DNA of 64,000 nucleotides, from NCBI GenBank assembly GCA_021775355.1, contig JAJFHZ010000030.1, positions 56,365-120,364 of the forward strand, in the 5' to 3' direction. Made by a program: the position numbers and the translations under genes. The notes beneath the pieces are model-generated. The model was not told where the DNA came from, did no database searches, and saw nothing but the letters and a program-made list of their open reading frames with translations. The DNA comes from Amylibacter sp. Lineage in GTDB: Bacteria > Pseudomonadota > Alphaproteobacteria > Rhodobacterales > Rhodobacteraceae. Below, one piece after another: positions 52,898-60,758 of this stretch (positions are counted from its first letter, which is position 1; every line of letters starts with the position of its first letter).

Positions 52898-53938
52898 ATG
52901 TTCACGAAAACTCTTACACTTACGGCTGTTGCACTGGCAACAGTCACCGCCGCGCCAGCATTTGCTGAACGCGATCAGCTAAAGATCGTTGGATCTTCAA
53001 CCGTATTTCCGTTTGCCACTACAGTTGCAGAACGCTTTGGCAAAAACACAGATTTCAAAACGCCAGTTGTTGAATCAACTGGTTCGGGTGGTGGTTTGAA
53101 ACTGTTCTGCGCTGGCATTGGCGAGGGTTACCCCGACATAACCAACGCATCGCGCCGCATTAAATCTTCTGAAGTTGAAAGATGTGCCGCCAATGGTATC
53201 ACAGACATTGTGGAAGCTAAAATCGGTTATGACGGTATCGTCTTTGCCAATTCAAAAGCATCAGCACAATTTGACGTAACCTTGGCCGATCTGTTTTTGG
53301 CTTTGGCAAAAGAAGTGCCAACAGGCGTAGATGGTGAAGTACAACCAAACCCTTATACAACTTGGGATCAGGTTAATGCGTCACTTCCTACGGTGAAAAT
53401 CGAAGTGATGGGCCCACCACCGACATCTGGTACACGTGATGCTTTTATCGAATTGGCAATGGAGGGTGGTTGTAAAACTTTCCCTTGGATCAAAGCCTTC
53501 AAGAAAGCAGACAAAAAAGCCTATAAATCATTGTGCCACACAATCCGCGAAGACGGTGCTTATATTGAAGCGGGTGAAAACGATAATTTGATCGTGCAAA
53601 AACTGGCAGCAAATCCAAACGCATTCGGCATATTTGGCTACAGCTTTCTAGAACAAAATTCAGACACGGTTCAAGGTTCCACCATCAATGGTGTCGCCCC
53701 AGAATTTGAAGCGATTGCCGAAGGTGGCTACCCTGTATCCCGGTCTTTGTATTTCTATGTAAAGAAAGATCACGTTGGTTTAATCCCTGGCATCACTGAG
53801 TTTCTGGCAGAGTTCACATCAGAAAATGCTTGGGGCGAAGACGGGTATCTTGCAGACAAAGGTTTGATCCCGATGACAGATACTGAGCGCACTGAATGGG
53901 CTGAAAAAATCAACGGCCTTAGCAACCTTGCAATGTAA
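52898..53938 (+). CDS. pstS: phosphate ABC transporter, periplasmic substrate-binding protein
   Basis: A 346-residue phosphate-binding protein. The signal peptide is MFTKTLTLTAVALATVTAAPAFA. The mature start RDQLKIVGSSTVFPFATTVAERFG contains the phosphate-contacting GSST motif, and ESTGSGGGLKLFCAGIG and GPPPTSGTRDAFIELAM supply the other phosphate loops. AGAGGT precedes the ATG at 52898. A terminator follows, so pstS may be made in excess over the permease genes. The Pho-box-like repeat upstream suggests PhoB control. Confidence 0.94.
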   Translation: MFTKTLTLTAVALATVTAAPAFAERDQLKIVGSSTVFPFATTVAERFGKNTDFKTPVVESTGSGGGLKLFCAGIGEGYPDITNASRRIKSSEVERCAANGITDIVEAKIGYDGIVFANSKASAQFDVTLADLFLALAKEVPTGVDGEVQPNPYTTWDQVNASLPTVKIEVMGPPPTSGTRDAFIELAMEGGCKTFPWIKAFKKADKKAYKSLCHTIREDGAYIEAGENDNLIVQKLAANPNAFGIFGYSFLEQNSDTVQGSTINGVAPEFEAIAEGGYPVSRSLYFYVKKDHVGLIPGITEFLAEFTSENAWGEDGYLADKGLIPMTDTERTEWAEKINGLSNLAM

Positions 53939-53958
53939 GATTACGATCCATGAATTTG

Positions 53959-53983
53959 AAAGGGGCGGTAACGCCTCTTTTTT
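53959..53983 (+). terminator. terminator between pstS and pstC
   Basis: AAAGGGGCG and CGCCTCTTT pair around GTAA with one G-T wobble and are followed by TTT. It lies 20 bases after the pstS stop and 120 bases before pstC. A second Pho-box-like repeat follows it. Confidence 0.75.
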
Positions 53984-54009
53984 CTGCCAACGGTTTGTAT
54001 TTTGCAAAA

Positions 54010-54042
54010 CTGTTACACAGCATCAACCTAACCGTTACAAAC
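54010..54042 (+). promoter_or_regulatory. Pho-box-like repeat upstream of pstC
   Basis: Three 11-bp units start at 54010: CTGTTACACAG, CATCAACCTAA and CCGTTACAAAC. The first and third resemble the CTGTCAC half-site and lie 22 bases apart, the same arrangement as in front of pstS. They sit between the terminator and the pstC ATG. Confidence 0.5.
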
Positions 54043-54103
54043 CCTGCGTATTTCCACGATAACCGATAGAATCGGCATATATTCATTAACTGGGAAATGC
54101 CCA

Positions 54104-55072
54104 ATGGCATCCGATAATATGAACACTGCAAACAGCTTTAATATCACATCCGGAAACCGGTCAAAGTTTACGGAGACCCTTGTTAAGGCGGCCATGATCC
54201 TATGTTCACTTGTGGCGGTTGCCGTGACAATCGGGATTGTCTTGTCATTAATATTTGAAGCCTTGGAATTCTTCAAAAGAATCCCGCTCAGCGAGTTTCT
54301 GTTTTCTACAGAATGGTCGCCACAAACCGCATTACGCAGTGATCAGGTTGCCACCGAAGGCAAGTTCGGTGTGATCCCGTTATTCACAGGCACCATGTTA
54401 ATCTCGGCGATTGCTATGTGCGTTGCCACACCGCTGGGTTTGGCCTCGGCTGTGTTTCTGGCGGAATACGCATCAAAAAGAACCCGTGACTGGGTCAAGC
54501 CAATGTTGGAAATTCTAGCGGGCATTCCAACTGTTGTTTACGGCTTTTTCGCCGCCCTGACTGTAGCCCCGTTCATTCGCATGACAGGCGGTAACGTGGG
54601 GTTGGAAGTGTCTTCGGAAAGCGCGCTGGCGGCGGGCTTGGTGATGGGGATTATGATTGTGCCCTTGATCTCATCCCTGTCGGACGATGTGATCAACGCG
54701 GTGCCCCAAGCCATGCGCGACGCCTCACTTGGGCTGGGTGCTACCCATTCTGAAACCGTCAAACAGGTGATCCTGCCTGCGGCCCTACCGGGTATTGCCG
54801 GCAGCTTGTTGTTGGCCGCATCACGCGCCATTGGTGAGACCATGATCGTTGTGATGGCCGCAGGTCTTGCAGCTAATTTGACCGCCAATCCATTAGAAGC
54901 CGTAACAACCATAACCGCACAGATTGTGGCCTTGCTTACGGGTGATCAAGAATTTGACAGTGCCAAAACCCTGTCTGCATTCGCGTTGGGACTATTGCTG
55001 TTCATCGTCACATTGGCACTGAACTATCTTAGCTTGCGGATCGTTAAAAAGTATCGGGAAAAATATGACTAA
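54104..55072 (+). CDS. pstC: phosphate ABC transporter permease PstC
   Basis: A 322-residue inner-membrane permease with about six helices. The EAA-type loop is DVINAVPQAMRDASLGLGATHSETVKQVILPAALPG near residues 205-240, and GLASAVFLAEYASKRTRDWVKPMLEILAGIPTVVYGFFA is the characteristic PstC stretch. The start ATG 54104 lies behind a weak ribosome site (GGGAAATG). It overlaps pstA by 8 bases. It pairs with PstA to form the channel. Confidence 0.94.
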   Translation: MASDNMNTANSFNITSGNRSKFTETLVKAAMILCSLVAVAVTIGIVLSLIFEALEFFKRIPLSEFLFSTEWSPQTALRSDQVATEGKFGVIPLFTGTMLISAIAMCVATPLGLASAVFLAEYASKRTRDWVKPMLEILAGIPTVVYGFFAALTVAPFIRMTGGNVGLEVSSESALAAGLVMGIMIVPLISSLSDDVINAVPQAMRDASLGLGATHSETVKQVILPAALPGIAGSLLLAASRAIGETMIVVMAAGLAANLTANPLEAVTTITAQIVALLTGDQEFDSAKTLSAFALGLLLFIVTLALNYLSLRIVKKYREKYD

Positions 55073-56321
55073 TCCAGACGCAAATTTTCTGAAGGGGCAA
55101 AAGCACCTGACCCGCCGCTACCGCGCCGAGCAACGGTTTCAGTGGATAGGGCGTATTGCAATAGCCGCGTCACTGACATTCCTGGTATTTATGGTCGCAT
55201 CGATTTTCTGGCAAGGCAAAGGCGCGTTAATCACGACGAAAATCGCATTGACCGTTGACCTATCGACAGAGATGATCGACCCCGCCAATATTAAAGGTGC
55301 CAGTTTTGACAAGATCATTAAACTGGCCCTACGCACAGAATTTCCGGAAGCCACAAAGCGCAAACAAAAGAAAAGGCTGTATGCGCTGGTCAGTTCGGAC
55401 GCCGGTTTTCAATTGCGCGATCAAATACTGGAAGGCCCGGCGTTATTGGGCGCAGATCAGACCATCTGGGTCAGCGCATCGGATGATGTAGATATGTTGA
55501 TGAAAGGTCATATTGACCGCAACAAACCACAAAACAGTCGGCGCCTAAGCGATCAGCAAATCAGCTGGATAGATGCGTTATTGGTAAAACAGGTATTCAA
55601 TACTGGCTTTTTCACCAACGGGGACAGCCGAGAGCCCGAGTTGGCAGGCATTCTAAGTGCCCTGGTTGGCTCTGCCTTATCCTTGTTGATTTGCTTTGCC
55701 CTGTCTTTCCCGATTGGTATTATGTCAGCAATCTATTTGGAAGAATTTGCCAAGAAGGGCCGTTGGTCTGACCTGATTGAGATCAATATCAACAATCTGG
55801 CAGCGGTTCCGTCTATCGTCTTTGGCCTGCTTGGCCTGTCTATTTTTCTGAACGTTTTCGGGCTTCCACGCTCATCCCCCTTGGTTGGTGGCATGGTGTT
55901 GTCACTGATGACCCTACCGACCATTATTATCGCGGCACGCGCCAGCTTGCGGGCAGTACCACCTTCCATTCGCGAAGCTGCCCTTGGCATGGGGGCCAGC
56001 CCTGTGCAGGCAACTTTTCACCATGTAGCACCACTTGCAATGCCCGGATTTCTGACAGGAACAATCGTTGGCATGGCGCAGGCACTAGGTGAAACAGCCC
56101 CTCTTTTGATGATCGGTATGGTGGCCTTTATTGTTGATATCCCCGGCAGCATTCTGGAACCAGCTACTGCCTTGCCAGTGCAGATATTCCTGTGGGCAGA
56201 CAGCCCAGAGCGGGCTTTTCTGGAAAAAACATCCGCCGCCATAATTGTGCTTTTGATTTTTCTTGTCCTGATGAACATCATCGCAATAATCCTACGCAAA
56301 AAATACGAAATAAGGTTTTAG
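55065..56321 (+). CDS. pstA: phosphate ABC transporter permease PstA
   Basis: A 418-residue permease, longer than the E. coli protein because of an extended N-terminal periplasmic part (about residues 50-190, DUF3333-like, common in alphaproteobacteria). The membrane half has [37 protein letters not shown] and the EAA-loop [34 protein letters not shown]. It overlaps pstC by 8 bases, and pstB begins 2 bases after its stop. Confidence 0.93.
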   Translation: MTNPDANFLKGQKHLTRRYRAEQRFQWIGRIAIAASLTFLVFMVASIFWQGKGALITTKIALTVDLSTEMIDPANIKGASFDKIIKLALRTEFPEATKRKQKKRLYALVSSDAGFQLRDQILEGPALLGADQTIWVSASDDVDMLMKGHIDRNKPQNSRRLSDQQISWIDALLVKQVFNTGFFTNGDSREPELAGILSALVGSALSLLICFALSFPIGIMSAIYLEEFAKKGRWSDLIEININNLAAVPSIVFGLLGLSIFLNVFGLPRSSPLVGGMVLSLMTLPTIIIAARASLRAVPPSIREAALGMGASPVQATFHHVAPLAMPGFLTGTIVGMAQALGETAPLLMIGMVAFIVDIPGSILEPATALPVQIFLWADSPERAFLEKTSAAIIVLLIFLVLMNIIAIILRKKYEIRF

Positions 56322-56323
56322 CT

Positions 56324-57088
56324 ATGCAAAAAACACCCCTAATTACGGCCAAAGATGTGGATGTTTTCTATGGCACCAAGCAGGCTTTGGATAAAATTAC
56401 GCTTGATATTCCAGAACATAAAGTTACGTCCCTAATCGGCCCATCTGGTTGCGGTAAAACAACATTCTTGCGCTGCATCAACCGTATGAACGACCTTGTC
56501 GATATTTGCCGTGTCGAAGGTCAGATTGAAATCGCAGGGCAAGACATTTATGCGCCAGAAGTTGATGTGGTCGCTTTGCGTGCACACGTTGGTATGGTTT
56601 TTCAAAAACCAAACCCATTCCCAAAATCCATTTTCGATAACGTGGCCTACGGGCCAAAAATACATGGGTTGGTTAGTACCAAATCAGATATGGAAGAAGT
56701 GGTTGAATGGTCTTTACGCAAAGCGGGTCTGTGGGAAGAGGTCAAAGATCGCTTGAATGAAACCGGTACAGGCCTGTCAGGCGGGCAACAACAACGCCTG
56801 TGTATTGCGCGCGCCATTGCCGTGAAGCCAAAGGTGATCCTGATGGATGAACCATGCTCGGCACTTGACCCGATTGCCACTGCAATTATCGAAGAATTGA
56901 TTGATGAATTGCGCAAAAAATTCACCATCATCATTGTTACGCATTCAATGCAACAAGCCGCACGTGTATCCCAACGCACCGCGTTTTTCCATATGGGTAA
57001 TCTTGTGGAAAGCGGGGCTACAAAAACGATATTTACCTCGCCACAGGATGAACGCACACAAAACTATATTACTGGACGGATCGGATAG
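56324..57088 (+). CDS. pstB: phosphate ABC transporter ATPase PstB
   Basis: A 254-residue ATPase that drives phosphate uptake through PstCA. The Walker A is GPSGCGKTT, the Q-loop is in [19 protein letters not shown], the signature [16 protein letters not shown] and Walker [17 protein letters not shown], with the H-loop in [20 protein letters not shown] after the P-loop and the PNPFP motif are PstB hallmarks. The ATG at 56324 directly follows pstA. Confidence 0.97.
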   Translation: MQKTPLITAKDVDVFYGTKQALDKITLDIPEHKVTSLIGPSGCGKTTFLRCINRMNDLVDICRVEGQIEIAGQDIYAPEVDVVALRAHVGMVFQKPNPFPKSIFDNVAYGPKIHGLVSTKSDMEEVVEWSLRKAGLWEEVKDRLNETGTGLSGGQQQRLCIARAIAVKPKVILMDEPCSALDPIATAIIEELIDELRKKFTIIIVTHSMQQAARVSQRTAFFHMGNLVESGATKTIFTSPQDERTQNYITGRIG

Positions 57089-57097
57089 AAAATCATC

Positions 57098-57763
57098 ATG
57101 GAAAACACCCATATAGTAACACGGTTTGACAAAGACCTGAATGAGATCGAAACCTTGTTGGTCACAATGGCCGATATGGTGGCGGCACAGATCAAACAAT
57201 CGGCCCAAGCATTGCAAAACGGTGATGATGCGCTGGCTAAGGCAGTGTCGAAGGGCGATAGTGCGATAAACAAACTGGAAGAGCGCATCGATAAAAAGGC
57301 CATCCGCCTGATTGCCCTACGCCAACCCATGGCCGAAGATTTGCGCAGTGCGATCACAACTCTGAAGGTTTCAACCAGCCTGGAACGCATGGGCGATTAC
57401 GCCAAAACCCTATCTTACCGTGTGCACCAGGTTGATAATTTCACGGCCATAAAACCCGTCTTGCGCAGTATCGTGGAAATGTCCGAAAAAGTGGCCGCCA
57501 TGCTGGATATGGTCATGGAAGCTTACGTCAATCGGGACTTGAAAAAAGCGATGCAAGCCCGTGAAGCAGACCAAGAGATCAACGATAAAACCGACGCATT
57601 GTTTCGCGAGCTTCTAACCTATATGATGGAAAACCCCCGCAACATTGAACCTTGCACCCATCTGTTGTTCATCTCAAAAAACCTTGAACGCTCAGGCGAT
57701 CAAGTGACCAATATTGCTGAACAGGTGCATTACTTGGTTACAGGTGAGTTATTGGAAGAATAG
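57098..57763 (+). CDS. phoU: phosphate signalling protein PhoU
   Basis: A 221-residue all-helical protein with two PhoU repeats. Metal- and ligand-binding motifs EERIDKKAIRLIALRQPMAEDLR and SLERMGDYAKTL in the first repeat are matched by NLERSGDQVTNIAEQV in the second. PhoU links Pst occupancy to the PhoR/PhoB two-component system and restrains uptake. It follows pstB by 9 bases; phoB and phoR are not in the window, which departs from the common pst-phoU-phoB order. Confidence 0.95.
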   Translation: MENTHIVTRFDKDLNEIETLLVTMADMVAAQIKQSAQALQNGDDALAKAVSKGDSAINKLEERIDKKAIRLIALRQPMAEDLRSAITTLKVSTSLERMGDYAKTLSYRVHQVDNFTAIKPVLRSIVEMSEKVAAMLDMVMEAYVNRDLKKAMQAREADQEINDKTDALFRELLTYMMENPRNIEPCTHLLFISKNLERSGDQVTNIAEQVHYLVTGELLEE

Positions 57764-57871
57764 TTTAAAGGTATAACGGAGTTTGCGCATTTGTGCGTCA
57801 AGTTACCTGCTGGAAAATGTCTGCTTTGCACAAACCACCGCTGCGATTGCATATTCTGATAATGTCCGCAA

Positions 57872-57930
57872 AGGGCCGGAAGCAGACTTGGTAACTAAGG
57901 GCGGATTGCGGACCTTCGCTGCACGACGCG
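57872..57930 (+). repeat. dispersed intergenic repeat, copy C
   Basis: AGGGCCGGAAGCAGACTTGG, then TAACTAAGGGCGGATTGC and GGACCTTCGCTGC. It differs at a few bases from copies A and B. A further short repeat follows it directly at 57932. Confidence 0.75.
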
Positions 57931-57931
57931 C

Positions 57932-57951
57932 CAAGGTCTGCTAAGCGGACA
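57932..57951 (+). repeat. short dispersed repeat with internal dyad
   Basis: CAAGGTCTGCTAAGCGGACA differs from the copy at 60631-60650 (CAAGGTCTGCTATGCGGACA) by one base. The inner GTC-x-GC...GC-x-GAC can pair as a short hairpin. Confidence 0.65.
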
Positions 57952-57989
57952 TGGCTGCCGCTCGCCATTTTCCGACTTGTGAAAATTTC

Positions 57990-58234
57990 GGCCCAATGAT
58001 GGGTCACTAACTCAACCATTCCATCACTCCTGAGAATCGTCAAAGTTTCGCAGTCCGGTTTGACGTTGAAGTCGCCGCAAATTACAGACAAATCGCCCAG
58101 CTCTGAACCTGCTTAGATAGTTCAAGGAGCCGTTGAGTTTGAACGGCACGCTCTGTGGTATCCATCATTCCATTCAGGTCGCGCAACCCATGCATGTGGG
58201 TGATTCTGAAGCATCGGTGAATCTTGGCTCTCAT
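57990..58234 (-). pseudogene. frameshifted remnant of an endonuclease/exonuclease/phosphatase (EEP) family gene
   Basis: Two minus-strand frames together give an EEP core: RITHMHGLRDLNGMMDTTER and AVQTQRLLELSK in one frame, then ELGDLSVICGDFNVKPDCETL and VELVTHHW in the other. The HMHGLRD and GDFNV motifs are typical of the family. The frame changes near 58110-58115 with a stop just after, and neither the N-terminal nor the C-terminal part of the enzyme is present. The remnant lies just downstream of the BenE gene. Confidence 0.7.
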
Positions 58235-58271
58235 GAAATGGGTCCTGAATTTAATTTTCGTTTTTGTCAGT

Positions 58272-59477
58272 TCATCTCTTGGAAAAGGCGTCGCGCTCCA
58301 AAAGAAAGCTTGCGAGCATTCCAAAGACAAGGCCCCAAAACGGCGCGCCTATGTTCAACACCGGAATACCCGCAAGTGTCACTAGAAAGGCAACCAACGC
58401 GCCCAGTGAGAAAGTGTTCCCGAAGGAAGTCTGAAACGCTGCTTGAAGTGTGCGCAGCAGGGCAAGACCGGCAAGGGTGCTGAGTAGTGCGGCCGGCGTG
58501 GCCAGCAAAAGATTCGTTACCAGGGGGGCGAATACGCCGAACAGGATCGCAAGGACGCCCAGTAGAACCGCCGCGATCCAGTGCCGTTCCACCCGTCCGC
58601 TCGAAACAAGGATCGCGTTCGAAGGGCCGGTTAGACAAGTTGAGACACTCCCGAGCATTGCTGTAGCCAAAGAGGCGCCACCACAAGCTGTTGTGATCGC
58701 GTCCACCGGCGGTTGATGTCCAGCTCCTCGCAGGATAACGATGCCCTGCGCGTTCTGCGCTGCAATAACGGTGATGGCCAGCGGCACGACGAGCTCTAAC
58801 GCGGCGGCCACCGAGAACTGCGGCCAATAGATCGCTGGCGCCGCGAAGATGGGTGTACCCTCCGGGGCCGCCACTCCCGCCCCGACGTTTTCCTGCAGAA
58901 AAAGAACCATTAGTGCTACCAACAGCACCCCGATCATCGGCGGGAACAGCTTCTGCGCTCTAGGCACTGCAGTAAGGGCAAAGAATGTAACGGTCATTGC
59001 CGCCACCAACACGAAATCTGTTGTGAATGCTCGTATCCAGTCCAGTCCAAACTCTACGAAAACGCCGGCTACCATGCCCATAACAATGGGCATAGGAATC
59101 CGGTCCATTACTGCCCTGACCCAACCGGTCAGCCCCAGTACCAGAAGTAGGACCGCTGTCATAACATAAGCCCCGATCACTTCGGCAAGACTTAACGATT
59201 GCAGCGCCGCGCCCACAAGAACTGTTCCGGGTATTGTCCAAAAGAAGGCTAGTGGTTGGCGGTAAGCAATTGACATCCCGATGCTCAGTGCCCCGTTCAC
59301 TGCGAACGCGGCAAAGATCCAAGAAGCCAGATCCGCTTCACTCAGCCCGCCGCGTGTGCCTGCGGCCAGGATGATCGCTACCGGCGCCGATGCCGCGAAA
59401 AGGAACGCCACAAAGGCGTTGATCATTTCGTTCACCGGCACTTGCGGCCACATCATCTTGTCAAAACGCTCCGCCAT
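58272..59477 (-). CDS. benE: BenE family benzoate/H+ symporter-like transporter
   Basis: A 401-residue inner-membrane protein with about twelve helices. BenE hallmarks include LAFFWTIPGTVLVGAALQ, PIVMGMVAGVFVEFGLDWI, and the substrate-region ITTACGGASLATAMLGSVSTC with LTGPSNAILVSSG. It is probably an uptake system for benzoate or another aromatic or purine-like substrate. The gene is visibly GC-richer than its neighbours and stands alone between remnant DNA on both sides, which suggests transfer. No aromatic degradation genes are nearby. Confidence 0.88.
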   Translation of the reverse strand: MAERFDKMMWPQVPVNEMINAFVAFLFAASAPVAIILAAGTRGGLSEADLASWIFAAFAVNGALSIGMSIAYRQPLAFFWTIPGTVLVGAALQSLSLAEVIGAYVMTAVLLLVLGLTGWVRAVMDRIPMPIVMGMVAGVFVEFGLDWIRAFTTDFVLVAAMTVTFFALTAVPRAQKLFPPMIGVLLVALMVLFLQENVGAGVAAPEGTPIFAAPAIYWPQFSVAAALELVVPLAITVIAAQNAQGIVILRGAGHQPPVDAITTACGGASLATAMLGSVSTCLTGPSNAILVSSGRVERHWIAAVLLGVLAILFGVFAPLVTNLLLATPAALLSTLAGLALLRTLQAAFQTSFGNTFSLGALVAFLVTLAGIPVLNIGAPFWGLVFGMLASFLLERDAFSKR

Positions 59478-60194
59478 ACCCCGCCTTTGCCGCAGTCGAG
59501 GGCATCTCCATGCCCGTCTTCAAAAAGTTCTGCCTACACTATCAGAAATCGACTTGATAAGTAATCTATCATTCGCGAGCGCGAGACCAACGCAGGCGTT
59601 GAACCACTAGGGTTCGTTCCACAGTGTGCGTCCGGGTTTCGGATGCGGTCGTGCTGTGAGATATAGGCGAGCAAAAGGTCCCCGAAGTCAGGGTTCGGTA
59701 CAACAGCCACAAGTGTTGCTAGGTCCGGCGGACCTGTCTGATGCCTACGCATTTAGTTAAGTTAGACGACAGACCACTCTGCTGACAACCAAAGTAATGC
59801 TTTTGCACAAAACGCATCTCTACAGCGTGCAAATCGATTTGCCGATCTAGATGGGCCCCGATCAGACTTACGCACAACAGAATGGATGCGCGGCTTCGCT
59901 GCCAACTGAATGTCTGCTTCTGTCATCCGTTTCCACTGGGTTCGCGACTTCAGCGAATTCACTCGGTCCGCCCAATCTTCAAAATGTGCATGACGCAGCA
60001 TAGGTCAGTATGGGCTCTAAGCTACCATTAACCCCAAACCCTACACCACAACTCTCACGCAGGCACCCGGCAATAATCATTCCGCCGATTATCCGCCTGA
60101 CTGCTCAGTTCCAGATGCGCGAGATTGAGGCTTGCTGGCTTGTTAGGAAATCTAATTTCGTATAAACTCATTTGTAATTTTTGAGGTAGATAGA
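59478..60194 (+). other. gene-free stretch between BenE-type gene and SH3 protein
   Basis: Short minus-strand open frames (59534-59752 and 59762-60001) occur in these 717 bases, but none has a ribosome site, and I recognise no family. The composition follows the GC-richer BenE gene in the first half. The segment may be a decayed gene. Nothing else is seen. Confidence 0.5.
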
Positions 60195-60596
60195 ATGCGA
60201 AGATTATTGATTTCAACCGCTGTTGCGACACTGTTTTTTGGTACCTTGTTTGCACAAACATCTACTGAACAAAGTACATATGTTTCTGTCATGCTGTATC
60301 CCGATACTGACCATGGGACTTGTAACATCGGGATGCAAGTTAATGCAGGAGGGGCAGTGCTAAGAGCAGGGCCCAGCGTGGATTTTGCTGTAATTGCCAC
60401 ATTAGAAGCAGGCCATGTGGTTTCTATGTGCGATGAGCGGGATGAATGGTATGGCATCATCGATGGGCAAGATATCAACGATGGGCAAGAAGGAACATGT
60501 AGCATAGGCATATCGGTAACCACGACCCAGCCCTATGTTGGTCCCTGCCGGAGCGGTTGGATTGAACATAGGTTTCTAACGGGGATTTATGGCTAA
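60195..60596 (+). CDS. exported SH3b-like small protein
   Basis: A 133-residue protein with a signal peptide (MRRLLISTAVATLFFGTLFA). The mature part has one bacterial SH3 repeat, MQVNAGGAVLRAGPSVDFAVIATLEAGHVVSMCDERDEWYGII, and a C-terminal GPCRSGWIEHRFLTGIYG that closes the fold. Four cysteines (in TCNIG, SMCDE, TCSIG and GPCRS) could form two disulfides in the periplasm. TTGAGGTAG precedes the ATG. It differs from the two-repeat SH3 protein at 11396. The function is unknown. Confidence 0.75.
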   Translation: MRRLLISTAVATLFFGTLFAQTSTEQSTYVSVMLYPDTDHGTCNIGMQVNAGGAVLRAGPSVDFAVIATLEAGHVVSMCDERDEWYGIIDGQDINDGQEGTCSIGISVTTTQPYVGPCRSGWIEHRFLTGIYG

Positions 60597-60630
60597 GGTT
60601 ATACCAAAATTCCAATACCCATGATCTCTT

Positions 60631-60650
60631 CAAGGTCTGCTATGCGGACA
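60631..60650 (+). repeat. short dispersed repeat, second copy
   Basis: CAAGGTCTGCTATGCGGACA, one base off the copy at 57932-57951. It lies in the 162-base gap between the SH3 gene and the oxidoreductase, in which nothing else is recognised. Confidence 0.65.
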
Positions 60651-60758
60651 AAGCTACCTCGCATCGTTTGTCCTCCAATGACTGCTTCTGACCTAAAGCA
60701 GACATTGGCTGTTTTCTCTGATGTAAGAAATTATTTACCATTCGACATTTCAACGCGC

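Larger units (their letters stand above)
57764..58271 (+). other. gene-free stretch with repeat and pseudogene
   Basis: These 508 bases contain dispersed repeat copy C (57872-57930), a second short repeat (57932-57951) and a frameshifted EEP-family gene remnant on the minus strand (57990-58234). No intact gene is visible. Confidence 0.6.

Noticed and set aside
59534..60001. Two short minus-strand frames next to the BenE-type gene
   Set aside because: No ribosome sites or family resemblance; could be a decayed gene but cannot be supported.
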